From Sinorhizobium terangae (lineage in GTDB: Bacteria > Pseudomonadota > Alphaproteobacteria > Rhizobiales > Rhizobiaceae), in the NCBI RefSeq assembly GCF_029714365.1, contig NZ_CP121660.1:124001-188000 (forward strand): 64,000 bases of DNA, in the 5' to 3' direction. The position numbers and the translations under genes are program-made. This document shows, piece after piece, positions 19,348 through 31,324 of the stretch (the stretch's first letter is position 1; every line of letters starts with the position of its first letter). The notes beneath the pieces were generated by a model. That model was not told the DNA's origin, searched no databases, and saw only the letters and a program-made list of their open reading frames with translations.

Positions 19348-20289
19348 ATGTTCCCGCCCGTCCCAAATCCCAGCACCGAACCTCAAGGCCCGAAGTTCGG
19401 CGAACAGGACCTGATGCGGCGCTCGGCGTCGAACGTGACGCCGCCCGCTGAGCGCCAGACCGAAGTCGCCAAGCTGATCGACGTCTCGAAATGCATCGGC
19501 TGCAAGGCCTGCCAGTCGGCCTGTATCCAGTGGAACGACACCCATCCCGAGATGGAAGAGAATGTGGGTGTCTTCGAAAATCCGCACGATCTGACGCCTG
19601 ACATGTTCACGCTGATGCGGTTCACCGAATGGGAGAACCCGGAGACAAACAATCTCGAATGGCTGATCCGCAAGGACGGCTGCATGCATTGCGAGGATCC
19701 GGGCTGTCTCAAGGCGTGCCCCGCCCCCGGCGCCATCGTGCAATATTCTAACGGCATCGTCGACTTCGTCCATGAGAACTGCATCGGCTGCGGCTATTGC
19801 ATCAAGGGATGCCCGTTCAACATTCCGCGGATCTCCAAGGTCGATCACACCGCCTACAAATGCACGCTCTGCTCCGACCGCATCGCGGTCGGCCAGGGAC
19901 CGGCCTGCGCCAAGGCCTGCCCGACGCAGGCGATCGTCTATGGTACCAAGGAGGAGATGAAGAAGCATGCGGAGGGGCGCATTACCGACCTGAAGTCCCG
20001 CGGCTTTGCCAATGCCGGTCTTTACGACCCGCCGGGCGTCGGCGGCACGCATGTCATGTATGTGCTGCACCATGCCGACAAGCCGGAGATTTATGCCGGT
20101 CTTCCCAAAAACCCGACGATCAGCCCGATCGTCGAGGCCTGGAAGGGGATGACCAAATATGCCGGCCTCGCCGTCATGGGCGTCGCGGCGGTCACCGGCT
20201 TCCTGCATTACATGGTCAACGGCCCCAACCGCGTTACCGAAGAGGACGAGGAGGCCGCTGAGCGGCTCACCGGAGATCGTTCCTCATGA
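19348..20289 (+). CDS. fdoH: Formate dehydrogenase beta subunit (iron-sulfur)
   Basis: 313 residues. Four cysteine clusters bind four [4Fe-4S] centres that carry electrons from the alpha subunit to cytochrome b: [16 protein letters not shown] (C49, C52, C55, C59), [31 protein letters not shown], and CTLCSD with [14 protein letters not shown] single C-terminal membrane helix (about 273-293, [20 protein letters not shown]) anchors it, as in FdnH. The start ATG 19348 follows GAGGAGG; the stop overlaps the fdoI start by four bases (ATGA). Confidence 0.96.
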   Translation: MFPPVPNPSTEPQGPKFGEQDLMRRSASNVTPPAERQTEVAKLIDVSKCIGCKACQSACIQWNDTHPEMEENVGVFENPHDLTPDMFTLMRFTEWENPETNNLEWLIRKDGCMHCEDPGCLKACPAPGAIVQYSNGIVDFVHENCIGCGYCIKGCPFNIPRISKVDHTAYKCTLCSDRIAVGQGPACAKACPTQAIVYGTKEEMKKHAEGRITDLKSRGFANAGLYDPPGVGGTHVMYVLHHADKPEIYAGLPKNPTISPIVEAWKGMTKYAGLAVMGVAAVTGFLHYMVNGPNRVTEEDEEAAERLTGDRSS

Positions 20290-20993
20290 GTACCAACACG
20301 GAAAATGACGCCGGCAAGAGCGGCAGCGTGCATCCCGGCAAGCCTGTCACGGTCGATCGTTACACCGGTGGGGCGCGGATCAATCACTGGATCACCGCCA
20401 CCAGCCTGGTGCTGCTCGCGCTTTCGGGCCTCTCTCTGTTCCATCCGCGGCTCTTCTTCCTGTCGGCGCTGTTCGGCGGTGGCCAGCTCGTACGCGCCAT
20501 CCATCCGTGGATCGGCGTCGTGCTGTTCTTCAGCTTCCTCGGCCTGTTCCTGCGTTTCTGGAAGCTCAATCTCTGGAAGCGCGAGGACGGCACCTGGCTT
20601 GCGCGGGCGCGCGACGTGCTGACCGCGCACGACGAACGCCTGCCCGAGCTCGGCAAGTACAATGCCGGGCAGAAGCTCGTCTTCTGGTCGATGTCGGTCT
20701 TGATCATCATCCTGATCACGTCCGGTATCGTCATATGGGATGAGTATTTCGCGGCTTACACCACCATCGAGCAGAAGCGATGGGCTGTTCTCGTGCACTC
20801 GATCGCCGCCATCCTCGCGATCAGCGTCTGGATCACCCATGTCTATGCAGCGATCTGGGTAAAGGGTACGATACGCGGGATGGTGCGCGGTTCCGTCACC
20901 GGCGGCTGGGCATGGCGGTATCACCGCAAATGGTTGCGCGAACTGGTCGCCAAACCGGCTGTGAAAGACGAGAAGCACACTGCAGCCGAATAG
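20286..20993 (+). CDS. fdoI: Formate dehydrogenase gamma subunit, cytochrome b556
   Basis: 235 residues, starting in an ATGA overlap with fdoH. Four predicted membrane helices: [59 protein letters not shown] and [20 protein letters not shown]. His residues in helices (NHW, IHPW, VHS, THVY) are the usual haem b and quinone-site ligands. Role: passes electrons from FdoH to the quinone pool. It is followed by a hairpin repeat at 20995-21038 and then fdhE. Confidence 0.95.
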   Translation: MSTNTENDAGKSGSVHPGKPVTVDRYTGGARINHWITATSLVLLALSGLSLFHPRLFFLSALFGGGQLVRAIHPWIGVVLFFSFLGLFLRFWKLNLWKREDGTWLARARDVLTAHDERLPELGKYNAGQKLVFWSMSVLIIILITSGIVIWDEYFAAYTTIEQKRWAVLVHSIAAILAISVWITHVYAAIWVKGTIRGMVRGSVTGGWAWRYHRKWLRELVAKPAVKDEKHTAAE

Positions 20994-20994
20994 G

Positions 20995-21038
20995 CCGGGA
21001 TGAGGAAAAGTGTGGGCGGTTTTCCGCCCGCATCCCGG
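20995..21038. repeat. Intergenic hairpin repeat, second family (copy 1)
   Basis: Arms CCGGGATG ... CATCCCGG enclose an inner stem (GGGCGG ... CCGCCC). It closely matches the hairpin at 58755-58804. It lies between fdoI and fdhE and overlaps the fdoI stop region by nearly touching it. It might attenuate or stabilise the operon mRNA; no T-tract follows, so it is not a classical terminator. Confidence 0.75.
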
Positions 21039-21096
21039 TCGAAACTAGAGGTTCAGGGTTATATCACGTGGCCCGTGGGGTTCGTGAGGGAGTGTG

Positions 21097-22011
21097 ATGA
21101 AACGCAAAGACGCTGCAGCGCCAGATCCCACCGCCATTGGAGATGTCTCGTCGCCGCCGTTTGCGCGCCTGCCTGATCCCGCTTCGCTTTTCTCCGCCCG
21201 ATCGCAGCGCCTTCGTCAACTGGCCGAAGCGAGCGACCTTGCGCCCTATCTCAACTTCGTAGCCGGACTTTCGGCGGCTCAGCACGATATCCAGGCCGGC
21301 CTTCCGCCTGCCGAAGGCCCCAACGCCGCGGCGCTCACGCGCGCACGCGAGTTCGAAATGCCGCCGCTCCATCGCCATGGGATGGAAGGCAAGGCGCTCA
21401 ACACGATATTCGACCGTCTGTTTGCAGCCGCTGACGCAATCGAGAAACCGGCGCCGGCCGCCGCCGCGCTGGCACGTGTCGCTGCCGCCGATCGGCAAGC
21501 GCGTCTTATTTTGGCCGACAACGTACTGTCCGGCTCGTTGCCTGCGGACGCGATCGGCGAGCACATTTTCGTCTGGGCCGCGCTTCAGGTGCATTTCGCC
21601 CGCCTCGCGTCGCTTCTCGAGGCGAAGAAGCTCACGCCCGTCGCCGACGGCGTTTGCCCGTCATGCGGCGGCAAACCGGTGTCGTCCATGGTCGTCGGCT
21701 GGCCGGGCTCGCACGGAGCGCGGTTCTGTTCCTGCTCGCTGTGCTGCACCTATTGGCACTATGTCCGGATCAAATGCGTGCTTTGCGGTTCCACCAAGGG
21801 GATTTCCTATCGCGAGATCGAGGACGAGGGCGGCACGGTCAAGGCCGAGACCTGCGACGAATGCCACGGCTGGACGAAGATTTTCTACCAGGACAAGGCG
21901 CCGGCGACAGATCCCGTTGCCGACGATGTTGCAAGCCTCGGCCTCGATCTCCTGATGCGCGAGGCCCCCTATCGTCGCGGCGGCTTCGCGCCGCTTCTGG
22001 CCGGATTCTGA
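21097..22011 (+). CDS. fdhE: Formate dehydrogenase accessory protein FdhE
   Basis: 304 residues from ATG 21097; a GTG at 21094 is in frame, but the GAGGGAG ribosome-binding site spaces better to the ATG. Known role: a cytoplasmic rubredoxin-like metal-binding chaperone needed for activity and redox handling of respiratory formate dehydrogenases before Tat export. Seen: the cysteine pairs in [29 protein letters not shown] and ETCDECHG, which form the conserved metal sites. The stop TGA overlaps an ATG (TGATG) in the selA frame, so the two genes are coupled. Confidence 0.94.
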   Translation: MKRKDAAAPDPTAIGDVSSPPFARLPDPASLFSARSQRLRQLAEASDLAPYLNFVAGLSAAQHDIQAGLPPAEGPNAAALTRAREFEMPPLHRHGMEGKALNTIFDRLFAAADAIEKPAPAAAALARVAAADRQARLILADNVLSGSLPADAIGEHIFVWAALQVHFARLASLLEAKKLTPVADGVCPSCGGKPVSSMVVGWPGSHGARFCSCSLCCTYWHYVRIKCVLCGSTKGISYREIEDEGGTVKAETCDECHGWTKIFYQDKAPATDPVADDVASLGLDLLMREAPYRRGGFAPLLAGF

Positions 22012-22031
22012 TGTACCGGGGAGGGACCGGA

Positions 22032-23444
22032 ATGGATGTCAATGTCAGGCTGCGTGACATCCCGTCGGTGGACGAGCTTCTGAGATCGGCCATCCTCGTG
22101 GAAGCGGTCGAATGCTTCGGGCGATTGGCCGTTACCGAAGCCTTGCGCAACGTGCTCGCCACGACCCGGGACGAGGTGCTGAAAGGTGGAGAGGTTCCTC
22201 CGCCGGATGCTATCATCGCGACCGCGGTCGCGGCGCTCGAGGAGAACGATCGATCGACGCTGCGCCCCCTGTTCAATCTGACGGGAACGGTGCTTCACAC
22301 CAATCTCGGCCGCGCCTTGCTGGCCGAGGCGGCGATCGATGCCGCGACGGCGGCGATGCGCGAGGCGGTGGCGCTCGAATTCGACCTTGAGAGCGGCAAA
22401 CGCGGCGAAAGAGATGATCACCTGCGCGCGCTTATTTGCGAGCTGACCGGCGCGGAGGACGCGACCGTCGTCAACAATAATGCGGCGGCCGTGCTTCTGG
22501 TGCTGAACAGTCTTGCTGCCGGCAGGGAGGCGATCGTCTCGCGCGGCGAGCTGATCGAGATCGGCGGCGCGTTCCGCATGCCGGATATCATGTTGCGTTC
22601 CGGCACCCGTCTTGTCGAGGTCGGCACCACGAACCGCACGCATGCGAGGGACTACCGCGATGCCATAGGACCCGAGACCGGTCTCATCATGAAGGTCCAC
22701 ACCTCCAACTATCGCATCGAAGGTTTTACCAAGGAGGTCGGGGCTCGCGAGCTTGCCGGCATCGCCCACGAACGCGGTCTGCCGCTCGTCAACGACCTCG
22801 GTTCGGGCACGCTTGCCGATCTCGAGCGCTTCGGGCTGGCGCACGAGCCGACCGTCGGCGAAGCGATCGCCGACGGCGCCGACATCGTCACCTTTTCCGG
22901 CGACAAGCTGCTCGGCGGACCGCAGGCCGGCTTCATCGTCGGGCGCAGCGCCTTCATCGAAAGGATCAACTACAACCCGATGAAACGCGCGCTCAGGGTC
23001 GACAAGATCCGTCTTGCGGCACTGGAGGCGACGCTCAGGCTCTATCGCGACCCGGATCGGCTCGGCGAGCGGCTTCCGACGATGCGGCTGCTTTCCCGCC
23101 CGAAGACGGACATCGGCGATCAGGCGGCACGACTGGCACCCTTGGTGGAGCGCGCGGTGAAGGGCGCATTCCGCGTTTCGGTCGTGGATTGCGAAAGCCA
23201 GATCGGCTCCGGCGCCCTGCCGCTTTCCACGGTCCCAAGCGCGGGGCTCGCCCTGACGCCGCGGTCGGGCAGCGGCCGCACGCTCGCCGAACTGGCCGCG
23301 GCCATGAGGCATCTTCCGATGCCGGTCATAGGCCGCATCGAACGCGGATCGCTGATCCTCGATCTGCGCTGCCTTGAGGACGAGGATGGGTTCGTCGCCA
23401 ACCTCGCGCATCTCGATCCGCCCAGCGAAGGACCGTCGTCGTGA
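22032..23444 (+). CDS. selA: L-seryl-tRNA(Sec) selenium transferase
   Basis: 470 residues from ATG 22032, behind GGGAGGGA. An in-frame ATG at 22011 overlaps the fdhE stop but has no ribosome-binding site. Reaction: PLP-dependent conversion of Ser-tRNA(Sec) to Sec-tRNA(Sec) using selenophosphate. Seen: the PLP lysine K292 in [14 protein letters not shown], the N-terminal segment [10 protein letters not shown], and [20 protein letters not shown]. The length matches E. coli SelA (463). The stop overlaps the next start by four bases (GTGA). Confidence 0.96.
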   Translation: MDVNVRLRDIPSVDELLRSAILVEAVECFGRLAVTEALRNVLATTRDEVLKGGEVPPPDAIIATAVAALEENDRSTLRPLFNLTGTVLHTNLGRALLAEAAIDAATAAMREAVALEFDLESGKRGERDDHLRALICELTGAEDATVVNNNAAAVLLVLNSLAAGREAIVSRGELIEIGGAFRMPDIMLRSGTRLVEVGTTNRTHARDYRDAIGPETGLIMKVHTSNYRIEGFTKEVGARELAGIAHERGLPLVNDLGSGTLADLERFGLAHEPTVGEAIADGADIVTFSGDKLLGGPQAGFIVGRSAFIERINYNPMKRALRVDKIRLAALEATLRLYRDPDRLGERLPTMRLLSRPKTDIGDQAARLAPLVERAVKGAFRVSVVDCESQIGSGALPLSTVPSAGLALTPRSGSGRTLAELAAAMRHLPMPVIGRIERGSLILDLRCLEDEDGFVANLAHLDPPSEGPSS

Positions 23445-24264
23445 GCCTGTTCAGCCGCCTCTTGCGAAGACCGACCGTGGGCGGCACCTCCGGCGAGGCG
23501 TCGATGGAGAAGGCGCTCGCCGCCGCCCGCAGTGGTGATTACGAGACTGCACATGCGATCTGGGTGCCTTTGGCGCAGGCGGGAAATCCGCGGGCGCAGA
23601 ACAATATCGGCGCGTGTTTTGCCGGTGGACTGGGCGTCGCCCGGGATGTCGATCTCGCCTATCGCTGGCTCAATCTCGCCGCCGAGGCCGGCGACCCGGT
23701 CGGCCAGCGCAACCTCGCCTCGCTGCTCTTCAAGGGCGAGGGGATAGCAGCGGATTATCAAAGGGCGGCGGCGCTCTACCGCAAGGCTGCCGAACAGGAT
23801 GACGCCGAGGCTCAGGACATGCTGAGCTGGATGCTTCTGGAGGGCGATCTCATCGAGCCCGACTTCGCGGAAGCGCACCGCTGGGCGCTCGCTGCGGCGA
23901 AGAACGGATCAGCTCCGTCGATGACGCGGCTCGGGATGCTCTACCACAATGCCATCGGCGTCGCGCGCGATCCGATCGAGGCGGTCCACTGGTGGGGACT
24001 TGGCGCGCGCGCCGGCGACGCCGACGGGCAGGCGATGCTTGGCGCGGCCTATCATCTGGGAAACGGCATCGCCCACGATCCCATCGAAGCCTTCGCTTGG
24101 CTGTTGAGGGCGCGTGATGGCGGCAGCGCGCTGGCGACGCCATTCTTCGACGTCGTGCGTGACGCGCTCGACGCAGAGCAGTTGGCGGAGGCCGAGCGCC
24201 GCGCCGCAATGCCGCTGTCCGAGACGGCGGATCCTTCCCAGCCGGCAAGCGCGAGGACAGAGAC

Positions 24265-24268
<4 letters not shown>
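23441..24268 (+). CDS. Sel1-like (TPR-type) repeat protein between selA and selB
   Basis: 275 residues from GTG 23441 in a GTGA overlap with selA, and itself overlapping selB by GTGA, so it is translationally locked into the selenium operon. Seen: about six Sel1-type repeats of roughly 36 residues between 25 and 240, for example [59 protein letters not shown] and [18 protein letters not shown]. No signal peptide or membrane helix, so it is probably cytoplasmic. Sel1 repeats form alpha-solenoid protein-binding surfaces. The name similarity between 'Sel1' and 'selA' is coincidental. Position argues for a role in selenocysteine insertion or formate dehydrogenase assembly, but no function is established from sequence. 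Confidence 0.88.
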
Positions 24269-26349
<2,081 letters not shown>

Positions 26350-26351
26350 CT

Positions 26352-26397
26352 GCTGCATGCTTCCTTAAATCGGCTGCGATTTAAGGAAGCATGCAGC
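26352..26397. repeat. RIME-like repeat, copy C (module 1 only), strong hairpin after selB/selC
   Basis: Perfect 21-bp inverted repeat: 26352-26372 and 26377-26397 with a 4-nt loop. The arms contain GCATGCTTCCTTAAATCG. It sits 3 bp after the selB stop and before the convergent uxuA gene, so it could also act as a bidirectional transcription stop or mRNA stabiliser, though no T-tract follows. Confidence 0.85.
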
Positions 26398-26423
26398 GGC
26401 CAGGCGAGGCGTTCGACGGCCGA

Positions 26424-27611
26424 TCAGGTCGGCGGCGCGCCGAGCGCGTGAAGGATGCCGCGCAGTTCCGCGAGGCCGCGCAGGCGGCCGATCGCCGGAT
26501 AGCCGGGCGTGACCGTCTTCTGCAGATCATCAAGCATCCGGTGGCCATGGTCCGAACGGAACACGATGGTGTCTTCCGCTCCCCGGCGCTGGTCCTCGGC
26601 AACGAGCTCCTTCAGCACATCGACCATCGAGACGTCGCCTTCTAGATGCGCGCTCTCGTGGAAGCTCCGGCCGTCGCCTTCGCGGGTGGTGGCGCGAAGA
26701 TGGGCGAAATGAATGCGCGAAGCAAAGCGCCGGGCGATCTTCGGCAAGTCGTTGTCGGCCCTGACGCCGAGGCTTCCGGTGCAGTAGCACATGCCGTTCG
26801 CCTCGGAAGGCACGGCCTCAAACAGCGCGGCGTAGTCGGCCTCGGTCGAGGCGATGCGCGGCAGGCCGAAGAGGGGTCGCGGCGGATCGTCCGGGTGGAG
26901 CGTCAGCTTGACCCCCCGTGCTTCCGCCGCCGGTGTTACGGCCTCGAGGAATTCGATCAGGTGCTGGCGCAGGCGTGCCGCGTCGACTTCCTGATAGGCC
27001 GCCAGCCGCTCGCGAAATGCGGGAATCGTCAGCGGTTCCGTGGTGGAGCCGGGGAGCGCGGAGGTGATGATGCGGGTGATTTCGGTGATCTCCTCCTCCG
27101 GCGTCGTGCGGAAGACGGCCTCTGCCCGTTCGCGATCCGCCTGCGAGTATTCTTTTTCCGCGCCGGGACGTTTCAGGACGAAAAGCTCGAAGGCCGCGAA
27201 CCGTTCGTGGTCGAAGCGCATCGCCGTCGCACCCGTCGGCGTGATGAAGTCGAGCTCGGTGCGGGTCCAGTCGACGACCGGCATGAAGTTGTAGCAGATG
27301 ATCTTGATGCCGCAGGCGGCGACAGCCTCGAGACTGGCGATCCAGGCTTCGATCTCGGCCTTTGCCTTACCGCCCTTGCGCTTGACCAGATCGGGAATCG
27401 GTATGCTCTCGACGACCGACCACTTGAGCGGCGTGCGGCCGGCGGGTGTGCTCTCGATGAGCGACTGGCGCTCGCGCACGGCCTCTTCGGTCCAGGCCTC
27501 GCCGATCGGCACCTGATGCAGCGCCGAGACGACATTGGTCGCGCCCGCCTGACGCACATCGTCCAGCGTGACCGGCGCATCCGGCCCAAACCATCTCCAG
27601 CCTTGCCGCAT
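26424..27611 (-). CDS. uxuA: D-mannonate dehydratase
   Basis: 395 residues; ATG 27611 behind AGGAGGAA. Reaction: D-mannonate to 2-keto-3-deoxygluconate (KDG), the third step of glucuronate breakdown. Seen: the N-terminus GWRWFGPDAPVTLDDVRQAG, then LHQVPIGEAWTEEAV, ICYNFMPVVDWTRTEL, KLTLHPDDPPRPLFGLPRIA and the metal-site His/Cys region MCYCTGSLG, with IHFAHLRA and RSDHGHRM near the C-terminus, all typical of UxuA. The length is normal. It is on the opposite strand to uxaC, with the GntR gene between; 59 bp from the GntR stop suggests GntR-uxuA is one unit. Confidence 0.95.
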   Translation of the reverse strand: MRQGWRWFGPDAPVTLDDVRQAGATNVVSALHQVPIGEAWTEEAVRERQSLIESTPAGRTPLKWSVVESIPIPDLVKRKGGKAKAEIEAWIASLEAVAACGIKIICYNFMPVVDWTRTELDFITPTGATAMRFDHERFAAFELFVLKRPGAEKEYSQADRERAEAVFRTTPEEEITEITRIITSALPGSTTEPLTIPAFRERLAAYQEVDAARLRQHLIEFLEAVTPAAEARGVKLTLHPDDPPRPLFGLPRIASTEADYAALFEAVPSEANGMCYCTGSLGVRADNDLPKIARRFASRIHFAHLRATTREGDGRSFHESAHLEGDVSMVDVLKELVAEDQRRGAEDTIVFRSDHGHRMLDDLQKTVTPGYPAIGRLRGLAELRGILHALGAPPT

Positions 27612-27670
27612 ATTGGTATTCCTCCTGTGAGTCCTGATTCTTTCTTGAGATCGTCCGGGGCGTTCGCCGT

Positions 27671-28408
27671 TCAGTTGAAATAGCCCGGATAGAGAAGCCG
27701 AAGTTCATCGATGTCGGGAATGACGGCGCTCAGGTGATGCATCATCGCGGCGCGCGCACGGTCCACATCATGCGCCGCGATGGCGTCGCGGATCGTCATA
27801 TGCTCCTCGATGACGCTGTCCATGCGGCCGAGCACCGGCAGGGTGAGGCGGCGGGCGCGGTCGATCTGCAGCTTCACGGTTTTCAGGATGTTCCAGATGC
27901 CCGGATAGCCGGCGATCGCCGAGATGGCCTCGTGGAAGGCCTCGTCCTGCTCGTGGAACTGCGATGGCTCGTTGTGCGCGGCGTGGACGCGCTGGCGGGC
28001 GATGATCGCATCGATCCTGGCGATATCGTCGGCGGTCGCGATCTCGGCGGCGTGTTCGACCGTCGTGCGCTCCAGCGATTTGCGGATGACGACGGCTTCG
28101 GGAATGGCAGAGACCGGAATGCGAGACACGAAGGTCCCCGATTGCGGGAAGATTTCGACGAGCCCGGCTTCCGCGAGCCGCAGAAGCGCCTCGCGCACCG
28201 GCGTGCGGCTGACGCCGAATTCCTCGGAAATGCGCTTCTCCTGCAGGGCGACGCCCGGCTTCATCTGCAGTGAAAGGATCGCCGCATGGAGCTGCTCATA
28301 GATCGCCGATGCCGTCGTCACCCGGCGAATCTTGGCGCCGCCTGAGACTGCGAAAGTCGGCGACGACATGTCCGGGCGTTGGTGTTTCGACATGGAGGCG
28401 AATTCCAT
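27671..28408 (-). CDS. GntR-family regulator, FadR/FCD subgroup (probable uronate regulator)
   Basis: 245 residues; an alternative start is ATG 28393. The winged helix is at about 34-100: ASAIYEQLHAAILSLQMKPG, EKRISEEFGVSRTPVREALLR. The all-helical FCD effector domain follows, with metal-ligand His/Asp positions in EQDEAFHEAIS and EEHMTIRDAIAAHD. Known relatives UxuR/ExuR respond to hexuronates and repress uronate genes. Lying between uxuA and the divergent uxaC operon, it is the obvious local repressor. A palindrome in its upstream gap is a good operator candidate. That the ligand is fructuronate or mannonate is inference. Confidence 0.9.
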   Translation of the reverse strand: MEFASMSKHQRPDMSSPTFAVSGGAKIRRVTTASAIYEQLHAAILSLQMKPGVALQEKRISEEFGVSRTPVREALLRLAEAGLVEIFPQSGTFVSRIPVSAIPEAVVIRKSLERTTVEHAAEIATADDIARIDAIIARQRVHAAHNEPSQFHEQDEAFHEAISAIAGYPGIWNILKTVKLQIDRARRLTLPVLGRMDSVIEEHMTIRDAIAAHDVDRARAAMMHHLSAVIPDIDELRLLYPGYFN

Positions 28409-28422
28409 CAGTTGACTCGGTT

Positions 28423-28441
28423 TTGGATACTAGTATATCAA
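28423..28441. promoter_or_regulatory. Palindromic operator candidate between gntR and uxaC
   Basis: TTGGATACTAGTATATCAA is an imperfect palindrome centred on TACTAGTA, with symmetric TTG/CAA ends. It lies in the 77-bp divergent gap, 15 bp from the gntR start and 45 bp from uxaC, where one dimer could control both directions. The form suits FCD-type GntR regulators. Confidence 0.55.
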
Positions 28442-28485
28442 TTCATTCACGTTGCCAATATGGATGAGGGAAGGGAGGCCCGGAA

Positions 28486-29886
28486 ATGGCATTGCATCCC
28501 GATAGGTTGTTTCCGGTGGAGCCGGAGGCGCGGGCCATCGCCCGGCGCCTTTACGATGCTGTCGCGGGTCTGAAGATCATCTCCCCGCACGGCCATACGG
28601 AACCCGCCTGGTATGCCGAAGACCGCGCTTTTCCCGATCCGGCGGCGCTCTTTATCACGCCGGACCACTATGCGACGCGCATGCTCTATTCGCAGGGCGT
28701 CAGGCTGGAGGATCTCGGGGTCAGGAAGCGCGATGGTTCCGGTACCGCTCCCGACGGGCGCGCGATCTGGCGGCTTTTCGCCAAGCATTTCCATCTCTTT
28801 GCCGGCACGCCGACGCGGCTCTGGTTCGAACATTCGCTGGAAGCTGTCTTCGGCATTACGGAGCGGCTGGGGCCGGCGAATGCCGACGCCCTTTACGATC
28901 GCATCGCCGAGGCAATTGCGACACCTCAACTGCGGCCGCGCGCCCTCTATGACAAATTCGGCATCGAGGTGATCGCGACAACCGATGGCGCGCTCGACGA
29001 CCTCGCCTATCACGATGCAGTCCGCAGTTCGGGATGGCATGGCCGCGTCGTGCCGACCTATCGGCCGGACGCGGTGGTGGATGCCGAGGCGCCGGGTTTT
29101 GCCGATAATGTCGGGAAGCTCCTCGCACTGACCGGCGAACGCGCGACCTGGAGCGGTTACCTTAACGCGCATCGCGCCCGCCGCGCCTTCTTCAGGGCGC
29201 GCGGCGCGACGGCAACCGATCACGGCCACGCAACCGCCCGGACGGAGAACCTTTCGCCCGCCGACGCTGCAAGCCTGTTCGAGAAGGTCCTGTCCGGCAA
29301 GGCGGGCCCAGCGGAGGCCGAAGCCTTCCGCGGCCAGATGCTGACGGAAATGGCGCGGATGAGCCAGGAAGACGGTCTCGTCATGCAGATCCATCCCGGC
29401 TCTTACCGCAACCACAATCCGTCGCTGTTTGCGAACTTCGGACCGGACAAGGGCGCCGATATCCCGAAGGCGACCGACTATGTGCATGCGTTGAAGCCGC
29501 TGCTCGACGCGGTCGGGAACGACCCTTCGCTGACGGTCATCCTCTTCACGCTCGACGAGACCGCCTATTCGCGCGAGCTCGCACCGCTCGCCGGCCACTA
29601 TCCGGCACTGCGGCTCGGTCCCGCCTGGTGGTTCTTCGACAGCCCGGAAGGCATGCGCCGTTTCCGCGAGACCACCACGGAGACCTGCGGCTTCTACAAC
29701 ACCGTCGGTTTCAACGACGATACCCGCGCCTATCTGTCGATTCCGGCGCGGCATGACATGGCACGCCGGGTGGATTGTGCCTATCTCGCTCGCCTCGTCG
29801 CCGACCACCGCCTCGACGAGGAGGAGGCGCACGACCTTGCGCGCGAACTTGCTTACGGGCTCGCCAAGCGGGCGTATCGCTTGTGA
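28486..29886 (+). CDS. uxaC: Glucuronate (uronate) isomerase
   Basis: 466 residues behind GGGAGG. Reaction: D-glucuronate to D-fructuronate (and galacturonate to tagaturonate), the first cytoplasmic step. Seen: an amidohydrolase-like TIM barrel with the metal-binding ISPHGHTEP (H35, H37), ALYDKFGIEVIATTDGALDD, VMQIHPGSYRNHNPSLFA and a C-terminal SIPARHDMARRVDCAYLA. The length fits UxaC (about 470). It is the first gene of the rightward operon with importer and reductase genes. A RIME-like repeat separates it from the next gene (106 bp), so partial uncoupling of expression is possible. Confidence 0.95.
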   Translation: MALHPDRLFPVEPEARAIARRLYDAVAGLKIISPHGHTEPAWYAEDRAFPDPAALFITPDHYATRMLYSQGVRLEDLGVRKRDGSGTAPDGRAIWRLFAKHFHLFAGTPTRLWFEHSLEAVFGITERLGPANADALYDRIAEAIATPQLRPRALYDKFGIEVIATTDGALDDLAYHDAVRSSGWHGRVVPTYRPDAVVDAEAPGFADNVGKLLALTGERATWSGYLNAHRARRAFFRARGATATDHGHATARTENLSPADAASLFEKVLSGKAGPAEAEAFRGQMLTEMARMSQEDGLVMQIHPGSYRNHNPSLFANFGPDKGADIPKATDYVHALKPLLDAVGNDPSLTVILFTLDETAYSRELAPLAGHYPALRLGPAWWFFDSPEGMRRFRETTTETCGFYNTVGFNDDTRAYLSIPARHDMARRVDCAYLARLVADHRLDEEEAHDLARELAYGLAKRAYRL

Positions 29887-29891
29887 GTCAA

Positions 29892-29943
29892 TTCAAGGTG
29901 CTGCAGCGACCTTGGCGCGCCGATGAGACGCGCGGCGTTGCAG
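29892..29943. repeat. RIME-like repeat, copy D (module 2)
   Basis: TTCAAGGTGCTGCAGCG, then GGCGCGCCGATGAGACGCGC and an ending GGCGTTGCAG. It lies inside the presumed uronate operon, starting 6 bp after the uxaC stop. Confidence 0.8.
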
Positions 29944-29992
29944 GGGCCGGCCGCTCGGGAGACGTCCGGCATAACGATGGAGGAGAATGAGA

Positions 29993-31168
29993 ATGAAGAT
30001 CACACGCAGAAATTTTGTCGGCGGCGTTGCCGGCATGGCGGGGTTAAGCCTTATCCCCACCCGCGGCTTTGCGCAGGCCAAGGCGCCGTCGGCACCCGTC
30101 ACGATCACCGTCGTCGACGTTGCCGGTAACCTGGCGCTGACGCAGGGCATGTTCGAGAACTACGCTGCGGCAAAGCCGGAATGGGTGTCGAGCTTCGCCT
30201 TCACCAAGGCCCCGGCCCCCGAATTGCCGTCGAAGATCAAGGCGCAGCAGGCCGCCGGCAAGGTTGATATCGACCTCGTGCTCACCGGCACCGACGCGCT
30301 TTCCGCCGGGCTCGATCAGGGGCTCTGGGTGGATCTCTCCGCGCACAAGGCAAGCCTCCCGAATCTTGAAAGCATCCTCTTGCCGCAGGCCTTCAAGATG
30401 CAGGCTCTCGCGAAGGACCAAGGTGTCGTCATCACCTATTATCCCTCCGGTCCGCTGATCGAATATATTCCTGAGCGCGTCGCGACACCGCCGAAGACGG
30501 CCGCCGAACTGCTCGAATGGACCAAGGCCAATCCGAAGCGCTTCATGTATGCGCGTCCGGCCAATTCCGGTCCCGGCCGCACCTTCCTGATGGGGCTTCC
30601 GTATCTCCTCGGCGACAGCGATCCGCACGATCCGGTCAATGGCTGGAGCAAGACCTGGGAATATTTGAAGGCGCTCGGCGAAAACATCGAATATTATGGC
30701 ACCGGAACGACGCAGGTGATGAAGGAGCTCGGCGAGGGCACCCGCGACATCGTCGTCACGACCACCGGCTGGGATATCAATCCGCGCGTGCTCGGCATCG
30801 TTCCGGCCGAGGCGAAGGTCGGTACCCTCGAAGGCTTCCATTGGGTGACCGATGCGCATTATGCGGTCATTCCGAAGGGCGTGTCCGAGGAAAAAGTTGG
30901 CGTGCTTCTCGATGTCGTCAACTTCATCCTGCAGCCGCAGCAGCAGGCGATCGCCTTCGACGAGGGCTATTTCTACCCAGGCCCGGCGGCGAAGGGCGTG
31001 ACGCTCGACATGGCGCCGCAGGAAAGCCAGGACGCCATCGCCGAGTTCGGACGGCCGGAATACGAAGACTGGATCGCCAACAACCCGCTCGAGGTTCCGC
31101 TTGAGCCGGCCAAGCTCGTCGATGCCTTCCGCATCTGGGACGAACAGATCGGCGCGTCCAAGGGCTGA
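29993..31168 (+). CDS. ABC transporter substrate-binding protein (spermidine/iron-type fold), Tat-exported
   Basis: 391 residues from ATG 29993, which has GGAGGAG seven bases upstream; the ATG at 29987 is too close. The N-terminus MKITRRNFVGG is a twin-arginine signal followed by a hydrophobic segment and RGFAQA, so the protein folds before export to the periplasm. The rest is an extracellular solute-binding protein of the PotD/AfuA-like group (VTITVVDVAGNLALTQGMF; ANSGPGRTFLMGLPYLLG; TQVMKELGEGTRDIVVTT). Together with the following ATPase and two permeases it forms an importer. Its location between uxaC and uxuB suggests hexuronates or oligouronates as substrate; this is inference from context. 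Confidence 0.88.
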   Translation: MKITRRNFVGGVAGMAGLSLIPTRGFAQAKAPSAPVTITVVDVAGNLALTQGMFENYAAAKPEWVSSFAFTKAPAPELPSKIKAQQAAGKVDIDLVLTGTDALSAGLDQGLWVDLSAHKASLPNLESILLPQAFKMQALAKDQGVVITYYPSGPLIEYIPERVATPPKTAAELLEWTKANPKRFMYARPANSGPGRTFLMGLPYLLGDSDPHDPVNGWSKTWEYLKALGENIEYYGTGTTQVMKELGEGTRDIVVTTTGWDINPRVLGIVPAEAKVGTLEGFHWVTDAHYAVIPKGVSEEKVGVLLDVVNFILQPQQQAIAFDEGYFYPGPAAKGVTLDMAPQESQDAIAEFGRPEYEDWIANNPLEVPLEPAKLVDAFRIWDEQIGASKG

Positions 31169-31324
31169 ACAAGCTTCGATCAACCGGATGCGACGCCGGC
31201 GAACTGTCGGCGCCGCATCCGAACGCTATCGGCCGGGCAGACGCAGCGCGCTCGACGAATGGGTGTCGTTCCCATCCGCTAACAGCTCGGCAACCGGAAA
31301 GCGCATCATGAATAGGAGAATACC

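Noticed and set aside
16230..19376. Long antisense frames opposite fdoG (16230-17603 and 17649-19376)
   Set aside because: Shadows of the selenoprotein gene; no start signals, no domain content.
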